From the NCBI GenBank assembly GCA_013176395.1, contig JABMLP010000020.1, positions 372,001-436,000 on the forward strand: 64,000 nucleotides of DNA. Reading direction: 5' to 3'. The translations under genes and the position numbers were made by a program. The stretch comes from Venturia oleaginea (taxonomy: Eukaryota; Ascomycota; Dothideomycetes; Venturiales; Venturiaceae). The notes beneath the pieces were generated by a model. It was not told the origin of the DNA. It searched no databases and saw only the letters and a program-made list of their open reading frames with translations. This document shows positions 54,278-64,000 of the stretch, one piece after another; within the stretch, counting starts at the first letter, position 1, and each line of letters begins with the position of its first letter.

Positions 54278-56552
54278 TCATGCCTTCGAAGAGCCCCAGG
54301 AAATGACTCTCGATTTCATATCTGGTCGCGAACGCTGTGGTCCATTCTCGAGTTCTGCTTCGCGAAGCATGCGCGCCGATAACTCGACAAGCCCGAAAAT
54401 CTCATCCATATCTGCTGAATTGTAAGCGATTGTCTCGAATACTAGGCGGGCCAAGAGGTGAGATATACCCTCCAAAAACATGCCCTTTGTTTCTGGGATG
54501 AAACAGAAAGTGAACACGAACATGCAAAACGAGAATGACCCAAAGACCAGATATGTGCCATACCCATCTCTGCCCAAAGTCGCGAGCATACTAGGCGTGG
54601 CTCGAGCAATGACAAAATTGAAGAGCCATTGAGTGCAAGCTCCGAGAGCAACATTCGTGGATCGCAGCCGTACCGTAGGAATTTCGGAAATGTAGATCCA
54701 CGGGACAGGGCCCCAGCCAAATTGATAAACGAATGCAAATAAGTAGATGCAGACCAGAGCAAGATACCCTGAACCACTGACAGCGTGTCCTGAAATCGAT
54801 GGGGAGAAGCGGACGTAGAGCCCAATGTAGAACATGACGGCGCATTGCATGAGTGCAGTCCACAACAACGACTTGCGACGACCTAGTGAATCTGCTGCGA
54901 AAAGTAAGAAGGAAGCACATGCTGTGACTTTGATTACTCCATATATCCCCGTTGCAAACAAACCAACTTCTAGATTGCTGAGTCCGAGGTTGCCAAAGAT
55001 AGTAGGGCCATAGTAATTGATGGCGTTCACGCCGGTCATCTGCTGGAAGACCATCAAGCCTATCGTGATGGACGCACGCTTGCGATTTGATGGTACCGTC
55101 CACATCTCCTTCTGCAGGTTGATGATTGTGTCTCCGCCAGTCAGGATTCTTTCACGGTCGATTTGATCACAGATGACGCCGAATTCCCGTTCGATGTAGG
55201 GGTGATCTAAAGGGAGAGCGCGCACGCTCGCTAATGTAGCTTTTGCTTGTTCTCTGTTGCCTTTCCTTGCGAGATGTCGCGGTGTCTCGTAGCAGAACAA
55301 CATGCCGACGAAGAGTAGTACGGTAGGAAGAGCCTGCAAACTGACAGGGACAATCCATTCCGCATTCCCATCGAGGTGAAGTAGAGAACCATAATCGATC
55401 CAAAATGCAAGCATGATTCCGGTCGTGATTGAGAGCTGGTATAGTCCAGTGAGTGCACCCCTAATAGCTCGTGGAGCGTGCTCGGATATCATCAATGGCA
55501 CTGCTACTGAACACATGCCTACTCCAAGTCCAGCAAAGACTCTAGGTGATGCGTTAGTGAAAAATTTGCAGTACGAGTTGCTCATAGCAGGGGCTTTTGT
55601 TAGCTAAACTCTCGGGCTTCGAAAGAACGTGACCAAACCGATGGTCATTTGGATTTCGAGAGTTGCTGGGAACTCATCGATGTCAACCTCGAATAGATGT
55701 GCTCAGAAGCGAATGGAATATTCGAGACGCATAGGTGAGGAGTGGGTAGACTTGTTGAACTAGCTTACCGTCCGGCGTATATCGCCTGCAGGTGTCCATA
55801 AGAAGAAGCCTGTACGACTACTCCGAGTGTGGCCAAAAGAGGCGCAATCAACAGAGTTGGCCTTCTTCCACAATAGTCTGCGACAATCCATCCCATTAAA
55901 GCACCAAAAAAGCATCCAGCTTGCAAACAAGAGACGATATTGGCGGATAGGGTTGCGGAAGCAACATCATCCAGATGGCCAGTGTGGAAAGCTCTAGAAC
56001 ATGATCAGTTTGACAGGTGAACCTAGCTAGAAATTATGGGAGTCTTACTGCTTAAAACTGGGCATTGGAAGAATCCCTCCCATGGCTATTCGTCGGCAAA
56101 AGTCAGCGTCATTCCGGTTAAGTGCCCCGTGGCCTTTGGGATATACCGAGCTCTTTTAAGTCCAGATTGATATCGAGAAATTTCTGGCGATTTGATTTTT
56201 GCAAGTACCAGAAGTCCAATCCAGAGTTGCGCACACATTCCTCGATCGCCTTTTTTCGAAGGCAGTGAGACCATACAGGAATTGTGCCCTTTTGAAGAAA
56301 AAGATGCCGTCTATTCACTCATAACCAGGAATAGTGAAAACGTGGAGTAACATACTTCCAGCATCCATACCAAAGATCATTCCTCCAATGCAAGCCTATT
56401 GTGAAGAAGTATGTTAGCAACAAACACAATGCCGAGCCATGTGAATATGTAAAACACACCGTGGTAGCAATTAAGAAAATCCGCCAGCCATATATCTCGG
56501 GCGGATCTAATCTCATGGCCTCATTCCGGATGATCTTCTTGAGTAGCCGCAT
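54278..56552 (-). CDS. MFS sugar transporter (quinate permease-type)
   Basis: Five exons (56552-56460, 56395-56356, 56085-56049, 55993-55769, 55541-54278) encode 552 residues. All splice phases agree, including two tiny exons of 40 and 37 nt. The N-terminus, [14 protein letters not shown], is typical of fungal quinate and sugar permeases. The A-motif [11 protein letters not shown] lies after helix 2 and [10 protein letters not shown] after helix 4. The sugar-binding [12 protein letters not shown] is in helix 7, the second A-like motif is D-S-L-G-R-R-K, and P-E-T-K-G is after helix 12. Twelve membrane helices are expected in the plasma membrane. The substrate (hexose, quinate or related) cannot be fixed. 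Intron 2 (about 270 bp) is unusually long for this window. Confidence 0.9.
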
Positions 56553-56795
56553 GATTCCCGATCAATTGTGGACAGATGTTGTCAGGGCTGCATGTGCAAG
56601 TCATTGACCGCAAATCTGGAGCCGCGTCTGCTCCTTGGAGGTTCACGTTCAAGATGCTGAGGACAGGAGAATGAGAGTCTGACTCGTGACTGGGAACAAG
56701 TAGGTAAGTCGTCCAGAAAGAGTGGTTCAAGAAGAGAATACAGTGCTATCGTGCCAAAGCTTCCGAGAAATTCATGAGGTGGTTAGTTGTCAAAC

Positions 56796-57165
56796 TCATT
56801 CTTCGACGCTCCTCATGTCGGAAGTTGTCGGATTTTGCCGTAGCCACAAGTTGGTGTTGTCAGCAACAGCTGATTCATAATGCCTCGCATATGCAAGCCA
56901 TGAACACTCGCTGTCTCGCTCGCCAAGTTGAGTAGTTGGGTTGGAATCGTGGCGCATGTAACGGGATGTTAGCTTAAGATCAACAGTGTCTGCTTGAGGA
57001 CATTGGTTGCGATTCTTCCTCAATCTTGCATGATCCCGCTATCCTCGCGTATACAGTAGGTTGGTCGTTGATAGCTGAGTGCAAGTAGAGGCGGAAGTTT
57101 TGGAAGAAGTCGGTCACAGTATCTCTTCCTTTTTCCAGGGCGACTTCAAACGTATAAATACCCAT
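56796..57165 (-). CDS. Candidate short gene, unknown, with a frame switch
   Basis: An ATG at 57165 opens a coding-like stretch (Y-T-F-E-V-A-L-E-K-G-R-D-T-V-T-D-F-F-Q-N-F). A second frame, from about 57010 to 56796, continues with equally coding-like sequence (D-L-K-L-T-S-R-Y-M-R-H-D-S, then W-L-A-Y-A-R-H-Y-E-S-A-V). A gtatac donor lies between them, but no acceptor gives the right phase. It is either spliced in a way I could not find or carries a frameshift. The family is unknown. Confidence 0.33.
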
Positions 57166-58598
57166 AATCTTTACACTATTAGCTCACACAACTGTTTTCC
57201 TTCGCGATTACCAGCACTAAACTACCAAAACTTAAATACCTCTTGATTATTCCCTTCCCAAAGATATCCTTACAATCTCTTCCAGGTCCAGGTCTCCTCT
57301 TCGAAAATCCGCAAGCTATACCATTGGGGTTAAAAATCCACATACATCTAGCATATCCCCTCCTCGGACGTACCTCCGTAATAATCTTGTTTAGTTAGTC
57401 AAGCATATTAGCACAATTTCGGCCGGGGTAAGTAAAACTAAGAACTTCCCCATAAAGGTAATCCGGAGACGGCCTAGAGGCCGCACTAGGATGAATGTTC
57501 ACCCCTCTACCTACCTACCCTCAAGCATGATTAAGCGGTGGAACCCATGAAAACTATATTTGTTATGTATAGCCCAGCCCTGTACGTTCCGCCGTTGCCT
57601 GGTCCCACCAATGGCTTGCCGCATATTCCAGACCCTCCAATTGCGGGGATCGTCGTACAGCCAGCTCAAGCGAACCAAGACTCCCTCCCGAGACCCCTCT
57701 CCAGAATCAAAATCCGAAAATACCCAATGGCCAATGTTTGCAGAATCACACACCTTATATTCCGCTCAAAGTCGCACCACCCGCAGGGATGATAGGATAC
57801 ATGAAGTCCTAATTAGCTTAGCTAAGGAAAAAGCCTTCCAACCGCTTTGTAAGCGAGTCTCGAAGAGGAACTGTCTTCTAGACCCTCTGAGAGCCTGGAA
57901 AGCGATTGGAAATCTATCTGTACCTACCCACCTGCACGGTCTCTGTATTGATGCTTCGAATCCCTGTAGGTGCTGCGACTTTGAGCGGAATTTACGGTTG
58001 GACAAAGCCATAGCACCACGTCGGGGCTTCTGTCTTCACGTCCCTCAGTCTAATGAATAATGCCAGTGTATTGTCTCCAGTTTTGGATCGATATCGATAA
58101 AATCCCGGCATTGATTGAGAAGCAAATCGCCGAAGTTTAGCGATGTCGATGGCAGATTGGAAACCCTTTTTCGAAATGGAATTAAGATGTGCGGGAAGAT
58201 ACAAAGCCAAAGCAGCTCGATTTGGTTTTGGAAAAGCATACCGCTGTATTAGAAAGAAAGTGCGCAAAAGCGGGTATCTACATTGCAAAGTCTTGCCCCA
58301 TGGCTTCTCGAAGATTCATTTCCTCCATGCAATGCTCAGCGCGAAAAGAAAAGCAAGAAACACGACGCTTGTTATGCAGAACTCCCCGTCGTAACCTCAT
58401 CCATGTTTGCACTTGCTCGAAGGTTCCTAATGCTGTGGAAAGAAAAAAAGGTCGATATTGTTACAAGAAAGAAGGGTGAAGCCAATGTGACGAAATACTC
58501 GTGAAGACGTGGCTCCATGGGTCGAACAAAGACGGGCACCGATGATGGGAAGAAAAGCACAAAGCATCACTATGCTTGAAATGTGCATGGGGAACCCG
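57166..58598. other. Intergenic, no gene recognised; contains an inverted repeat
   Basis: Short frames only. The segment 57200-57480 is AT-rich, while 57759-57991 is bounded by a near-perfect 31-bp inverted repeat. Confidence 0.45.
57759..57991. repeat. Inverted-repeat-bounded segment (MITE-like)
   Basis: The 31 bases at 57759-57789 (ATTCCGCTCAAAG...GCAGGGA) match the reverse complement of 57961-57991 at 28 of 31 positions. They enclose a 171-bp core, 233 bp in all. Size and layout fit a non-autonomous miniature element, but the flanking duplication is not clear (TTA-like on both sides, offset by one base). The termini differ from those of the Fot1/pogo-like element. Confidence 0.55.
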
Positions 58599-60464
58599 TC
58601 ACACAAAAACGTCGTGTAGGCCTAGGCCACGCCTCCTACGAGCCTTGGCCGAAAGTCTAACGCCACAGTGGTACTCGAGGTCATCCTCAGGAAGCCAGTC
58701 CTGCTGTTCGCTCCTCCTATGATGACGACGGCTCTCATCACCTCGAACATCAACATCAACATCATCTCCAGAGTCGTTGCCTCCGTAGCCCAATCTTCGG
58801 AAGGACATCAAGCCTCCAAAATGCCTGTCACTGTTCGCCATGTAGAATTCTGACCCATCCGAGGACATGGTTATTCCAGCAACATCGCCGAAGAAATTTA
58901 TGACTTGTTTACGGTCATAGGTATCGGCGTCGATGATATTGACGACATCCGCGGCCTCGGCTGCGAGCAGTACACGCTTGCCTCCACCTACGGGTGAGAA
59001 CTGCAAAGATGTAGCATATGTGTCTTCGCATGCGATATCGGCCAACGGTAGACTCCAGTTTCGTGCGTCCCAAACGAGCACGTGGCAATCCTGCGCGGCA
59101 GTGGCGACGTGAATATCGTCATCTGCCCATGTAGCTGCGAATCCGTGAGCGCTGTGGCCAGCAAGCTGCCGAAGTGATCGCCCGCTGTCGGCGTCGACAA
59201 TCACAGCTCCCTCGAAATCTCCGACCAAGACGCGAAGTCTACCGTTTGGAGAGGTTGCAGCGCAATTGATAATGTTATCATGTCGAACCGCATTCATGAA
59301 GCGGTTGGTGTAGCAGTCTAGGACGCGGACATAGCTATCGTTGGAGCAAAAGACGGCCTGGGGGTAATCGGAGATACGACTTCTGAAAGTGTGGATGTGG
59401 TTGGCAATGGCACTCGGATCATAGGAGACACGTCCTTTGATCGGTCCTGTTCCATACTCAGAGTAGAGATTCTGAAGAGCATACTCGCCGCGATAGCCTC
59501 CCACAATGAGGGTGTTCTCGGCGCTTGCAAAAGCCGTGATCCGCATGCCAGGAGATTGCATCGATGAAGCATGGGAATCACCCAGGTCCATTGCGCAAGA
59601 AGCATATGCACTAGTCGGGCTCGTATGCAGAACTTTGGATCGTGACACATAGTACACATCATTGTGCGACGTGGTGACGAGGAGGTTACGCAGCTGATAG
59701 TGCTCAATGAATGTCCGATGGTTCGTGTTCATGTGATGGTACTTGAATAACAGTTCTGTATCTTTGAGATGGCTTGCGCTTGATGGCATTGCATAGGCGC
59801 GAACCTGAGGATGTTCGTGATACCATTTCCTGAATTCCCTAGCTGTCTTGCGTTGCGTTCCAAATTGGACCCAATTGATGCCTTGAAGGTCACAAAGATC
59901 TTCATGGACATCGGCTTGCGTGATGAGACCTGTCAAGTCGTGTTTGGTGGGATCACAAGCTTCCTCGTTGATGGCGTGCTCAATATTCTGGTTTGCAAAG
60001 TGGTACCTCCAGAATTTAAGGAACGACAACATATCATGATTCTGGTCTGGGTGCGGACGTATGGGCGGCTCTTCCATCGACGTGCTCATATAGCTTGCCA
60101 GTGATGTGAGCGAAGACAAGTCATTCGCCAAGGAGACTTGTGAATCGAGCTGGTCCAAATCGTCTTGGAAAGGAACGTCGGTATTGGTGTTCATGGCGTC
60201 GAAATCCTCGGCGTAAAACTCAAGACCAGCGTCAAGCATGGCTTCCCATGCGAAAGGCCGGCGGGAGGAGATGGGAGGTCTTGTGTATGATGTTTGTGAC
60301 AAATCCAAGTTGGAGAAGAGGCCCTGAAGTGAGAGTTGATTGCCAGGCCCGAGAGAAGCGCCATTGGAGTCTGTTTCATTGTCTCGTCGAGAATGAGCAG
60401 TATCATTGGAGAGGCCTCGTACTGGGAGTACCAGAGGCTTAGGTACGCTCCTGTAGTCGGCCAT
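58599..60464 (-). CDS. WD40-repeat protein of the S. pombe C2A9.03 type
   Basis: An intronless gene of 621 residues. The first ~230 residues are mostly disordered with an acidic patch, then I-N-W-x-x-F-G-T-Q-R-K-T-A-R-E-F-R, a motif of this uncharacterised fungal family. The second half is a WD40 propeller. Its blades include L-I-V-G-G-Y-R-G-E-Y-A-L, V-R-V-L-D-C-Y-T-N-R, L-A-G-H-S-A-H-G-F-A-A-T-W, and C-H-V-L-V-W-D-A-R-N-W. The C-terminal tail is Asp/His/Arg rich. Start ATG 60464 gives M-A-D-Y-R-S-V-P-K-P. No partner or process can be named; it is likely a scaffold protein. Confidence 0.88.
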   Translation of the reverse strand: MADYRSVPKPLVLPVRGLSNDTAHSRRDNETDSNGASLGPGNQLSLQGLFSNLDLSQTSYTRPPISSRRPFAWEAMLDAGLEFYAEDFDAMNTNTDVPFQDDLDQLDSQVSLANDLSSLTSLASYMSTSMEEPPIRPHPDQNHDMLSFLKFWRYHFANQNIEHAINEEACDPTKHDLTGLITQADVHEDLCDLQGINWVQFGTQRKTAREFRKWYHEHPQVRAYAMPSSASHLKDTELLFKYHHMNTNHRTFIEHYQLRNLLVTTSHNDVYYVSRSKVLHTSPTSAYASCAMDLGDSHASSMQSPGMRITAFASAENTLIVGGYRGEYALQNLYSEYGTGPIKGRVSYDPSAIANHIHTFRSRISDYPQAVFCSNDSYVRVLDCYTNRFMNAVRHDNIINCAATSPNGRLRVLVGDFEGAVIVDADSGRSLRQLAGHSAHGFAATWADDDIHVATAAQDCHVLVWDARNWSLPLADIACEDTYATSLQFSPVGGGKRVLLAAEAADVVNIIDADTYDRKQVINFFGDVAGITMSSDGSEFYMANSDRHFGGLMSFRRLGYGGNDSGDDVDVDVRGDESRRHHRRSEQQDWLPEDDLEYHCGVRLSAKARRRRGLGLHDVFV

Positions 60465-61841
60465 ACTCGGTGTGGGTCTAGATGTCGAAGAATGAAGTTT
60501 AGTTTTTTCCTGAGCCGTACCAGCAGCTGGTGGGTGTAAGAGGATGATGGCAGGTGATAAGAGAAATGGGTCTGCTACTGCAGCTGTCCATATGTGTCGA
60601 TGGAAGAGGGAGTATTCGGGGTGGTATTTCGCGGAAGTTGATGGCGGTCAGACTTTCACACGAGGAGGTGAGCCAGGAACATGGGCAAGGTGCTAGGGTT
60701 GACGGCCATCGCTTGGGATACTCGGTACTGTTAGTGCTGAAGCAGAAGGGCCATTGCTGTCATCTCCAGCGGTTAACTTTGCGGGGCATATGCGACATCT
60801 CAGCTCACGGATGTAAAGAACGGATGTAAAGAAAAGAGAGGGCCCAGAGAGGAATGGTCACTGCAAGCGAAAATGCCCGAGGCCTGGCACGGGAAACGAC
60901 GGGAGGCAGCAATGGATGACAGGATGGGTGACAGGATGGATGACAGGATGGGTGACAGGATGGGTGACAGGATGGGTGATAGGATGGGTGACAGGATGGG
61001 TGACAGGACAGGGAGACAATGGGTGTGGGAGCGAGATGGAGTCGATAGTTCGTCGCTGGCAGCTGGAGTATGGTCCCTTCTGGGAGGCCATCTCGTGACT
61101 CTCGTCCATTGGGCAAGATTAGGAGCTGGAGCGTCGGACCGTCAAGCTCCGAATCCGGTGCTCCATCAGGAACCTCAGGGTCCACACCGGCTTGGGAAGA
61201 ACCTTCCAATCTCTTATCTGGCTGGTCCCAGCTTTTTCCAATGACTTCGTAGCGTCGACGATCTTTGCATTTTAACCACCTGCACCAGCCACAACCAGCG
61301 TCTGTGCCAGTCTAAACGGACCATGCTTACGCGAGCGTGCGTCGGAATCGCTACCTAACGTGCTAACCTCTGTAGTGTGACCAGGAGCCGGGCTGAGATC
61401 AGAACATCAATCACATTTTTGCAAACACACGTCAGGTCGTCGCTCTTCATGCAGGAAGGAGGGAAAATGGCCGAGTCCAGGACACCACCGTTCGGGCTCT
61501 CTGAGACTCCGCGCGACACAGACATGCGTCTTTACCTCCTAGCGCCTTTTCACGACGTAACACGCTTGAACGAGAGCCAAATCATGGCAGGCGAGTGTCA
61601 TCCATCCAATTACTACAGCATACCATCTCTACCCCCCAGTCGCGCCCTGCAGCGACGCCATCCCCATCCAGCCCAGTCCAAGCACGCAATATCCAACAAG
61701 GCAAAACAAACGCCCTGCAAATGCAATCAATATGGTGATGCTCCTCGGTCGCAATGCCATTTCCCGTTCCCAATCCCAAAATTAATGTCGACTCCTAATA
61801 TCAACTCCTTCCCTCTCCTGTCCAGAACGAGGGGAGAACAC
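60465..61841. other. Intergenic region with a minisatellite
   Basis: About 1.4 kb between the start of the WD40 gene and the 3' end of the chitin synthase. No supported gene; the open frames at 60805-61250 follow the 12-bp tandem repeat. Confidence 0.5.
60912..61007. repeat. 12-bp minisatellite, eight copies
   Basis: The unit atgggtgacagg is repeated eight times without gaps. Copies 1 and 3 read atggatgacagg and copy 6 has gatagg. It lies upstream of the WD40 gene and downstream of the chitin synthase. Confidence 0.93.
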
Positions 61842-64000
61842 TCAGTAATTATCGTAGTACGCGTCATATCCTTGTTGTTGTTGTTGCTGGTGCTGCGCTG
61901 CCCAGCCTCCAACCGAAGTGTTAGGTTGTGACCAGCTACCACCCGGCACCTTCAATCGTCGTTCTAGAGAAGGAGAGTCAGCTGCATCCCCGTGGTTGCA
62001 TCGTGATCGCGTTATCATACCTTGCTCAAAGTCGCCCCAGCGCTTCATCGTGATCTTGCTGCTGTCAAACTCGCCCTCATACTCGTATCCTGCTTTCTTA
62101 ACCTTCTCTCCCGCCGTCTTCCGCGTTTCACCCCAGCTGAAATCGTCAAATTTCCAGAAGGCATAGGTAGGTAGCACAAAATTCCATATGGGCAGAGAGA
62201 ACAGATACACGAACATCCAGCCAACATATGAGATACGATGAGCTGTCAGGACGATAAGGATGGCGGGGAGACCGAGAATCAGACCCAAGAGAATGAGTGG
62301 GATGACCGGAGCCTCTGTGTGAGTAATGGCTGCCTTGATCGAGATCGCAACTAAGGCCATGGTCAGCGGAACGTTTCACGATATCATAAGGCATCAACGT
62401 ACTGAGGTATATCGTGAAAGAGATCGCGGCAGGCAGAACCAGGGTTCCCATCAGCTCGATGAAGATGACAAACTGCATGCTGAAACAGAATGTCCCGCAA
62501 AGATCCCTAACAAGTACCAGTTCCATGAGGTTGTGGACAGTACTGTTGATCCATCTTCGACGTTGTGATAGTAGCACACGGAATTGCTCCGGGACCGTTG
62601 TTTTGCAGACAGCTTGTGGAACAAACACCTGCTTTCGCTTAGGGAACGTTTTCAGCATGAGCGTGGACAAATATCGATCCTCGCCCAGTAGCAGCAGGTT
62701 CTTTTTGTGCAATGTGTCAACCACGTTTTCTGAGTAATGTTCAACAACATCAGGGTTTGCCAGAATGGGAACCCAGTAGTTTTGGCCACCCTTGGGTGCC
62801 TTGATCCGATACATGCAGAAGCAGCCGGGGAGACAAGTCACACCACCGAAGACCGACTCGAACGATTTGGACAAATGATGCGAGATGAAGTATCTAAATT
62901 GGATCAGTTAAAGGATTCCGACGTTGCATGTAAGCGGACTCACTCAAAGACCTGGATCATCGTCACCCAACTCTCCCGCTTATTGGCAATCTTTGTTTCT
63001 CCGCACAGCCCCATGATTTCAGGGTCCTTCACCATGGCAGAGATCATATGTGTGAGACTGTCAGGGAACACTTTCGTATCGGCGTCAACCATGAGCACGA
63101 CTTCGTAGAAGTCGGGGGCGATGCCGGTTATTTTCCAAATACCGTTGAACATCTCGAATTCCAATTCCGTCATCCTTTCATCGAACATGACCTTTTGAAG
63201 GAACGACATGAGAATGATTTGACTGTCACGCTTGCCGCGATTGCCCGGCTTGCTTGTGGTCTTTTCGTCCGGTGTGCCGCATTTGACAATGACCATCATC
63301 GGAACACGCTCCTGTTTTCCTAGCGGAATTCTAGAATCTGCGCCATAGTCGTAAAAGCCAGCGTAGATTTTAGCCATGTTGTGGCGTTTGGAGCCACTAG
63401 CAACAGCCACGTAAGAGAATGGCTGAACATCTTCAGGTAGCACAGCGTGGTCCTTCATCATGCCGAGACAGACTTCAGGTGTGGTAATATCCTCGCCTTC
63501 ACCTTGGATTAACCCATCGCAAATAACGAGGATCAACTTGTGGCTATTCGGATAATCGGTCGTCGCGACAGAGTCCAGCGTGGTTCGAATGCCGTCGTGG
63601 CCTTCGGAGTAGGCAGTAACCAAGCAGATCCCATGGATCAATGGATATCCAAAAGGCTGCCATTCAGCGGGTGGTTGTGGAACCACAGCTTCGTGTATAA
63701 AACCAGCAGGGCCTGGGCCATCGCCGTCGAGGACTACACTTGAACGATTGTCGCCGCTCGGAAAATTTCTTTCACTCTGATCTCCTTGCTTGTACAGGGA
63801 GCTGCCTGGGATCAAGCGCGAGGTAGACGTCTGACTAGCCATGGTAGTTGGTGGTGGACGATTCTTCGCCCGGTCAATAGCGTAGGGACTAGTGAAGCGC
63901 GAGGTTGTTGGCAGAAACATACTTCCTCTTTTGCTCGATCGGTCTGAGAATCCGGTAGCTGTATCGTTCAGTTTCGGCGGTGGACGATAGATATCATCAG
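61842..64000 (-). CDS. Class IV chitin synthase, 3' part (runs off the right edge)
   Basis: Three exons in view (from beyond 64000 to 62944, then 62893-62403 and 62350-61842) encode about 685 residues. The frame is open to the edge of the window, so the 5' part is missing; ATG 63920 is internal. The glycosyltransferase core shows [12 protein letters not shown], then [11 protein letters not shown] and the processivity motif Q-R-R-R-W. Before the core, [11 protein letters not shown] marks the Chs3-like class. Hydrophobic helices follow ([15 protein letters not shown], then [11 protein letters not shown]). The C-terminus is W-G-E-T-R-K and a Gln-rich tail. The enzyme polymerises UDP-GlcNAc into chitin at the plasma membrane. 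Class IV proteins have about 1200 residues, so roughly 500 lie outside. Confidence 0.95.

Noticed and set aside
60805..61209. Reverse-strand frame with H-P-S-C repeats (and its overlapping partners)
   Set aside because: Produced by the 12-bp minisatellite, which keeps every frame open; there are no flanking coding features.
1..64000. CRISPR arrays, bacterial operons or prophage features
   Set aside because: The sequence is eukaryotic nuclear DNA with spliced genes; no spaced direct repeats of CRISPR type were seen.

Overview
The window looks like nuclear DNA of a filamentous ascomycete (Pezizomycotina). Most genes carry short GT-AG introns of about 50-130 bp, the tRNA genes have introns after position 37, and several families are typical of moulds: DUF3659/DUF6987, Vps3844, DUF3807, HsbA-like, class IV chitin synthase and a Fot1/pogo transposon. 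I cannot fix the class; Leotiomycetes or Dothideomycetes would both fit. Exon coordinates were worked out by hand from splice signals and reading-frame continuity.

The left part (1-23 kb) is gene-poor and accessory in character. It holds a rhodopsin-domain (PTH11-like) membrane protein, a GNAT acetyltransferase, an HsbA-like secreted protein, an LtrA-family membrane protein whose reading frame is broken by one TAG, and a small cysteine-rich secreted protein. A short-chain dehydrogenase pseudogene is split by an apparently intact 1.8 kb Fot1/pogo-like transposon. Two intron-containing tRNA genes follow, tRNA-Gly(TCC) and tRNA-Thr(AGT). Several stretches look like decayed genes whose coding-like segments sit in different frames.

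The middle and right part (23-64 kb) is mostly housekeeping. In order: a DUF3807 protein, a FAS1-domain protein, a lipocalin-like protein, replication factor C subunit Rfc2, a giant LEA-like/DUF3659/DUF6987 repeat protein, the mitochondrial phosphate carrier, RNA cytidine acetyltransferase Kre33/NAT10, a VOC/glyoxalase-fold protein, a short predicted tail-anchored protein, an unknown mitochondrial membrane protein, Vps3844, Sec66, Npl4, an Erg26-like sterol dehydrogenase, an MFS sugar/quinate-type transporter, a WD40 protein of the S. pombe C2A9.03 type, and the 3' part of a class IV chitin synthase that runs off the right edge.

Genes are monocistronic and there are no operons. Several pairs are divergent and probably share promoters: the mitochondrial protein and Vps3844 (143 bp apart), Sec66 and Npl4, Kre33 and the VOC protein, and DUF3807 and the FAS1 protein. 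The most notable observations are the transposon-split dehydrogenase, the single stop codon in an otherwise intact LtrA gene, a presequence with four tandem copies of a mitochondrial-processing-like motif, a 115-residue tail-anchored protein that appears only after splicing, a 100-codon ORF with no ATG, and a 14-module DUF3659 array with long antisense open frames.
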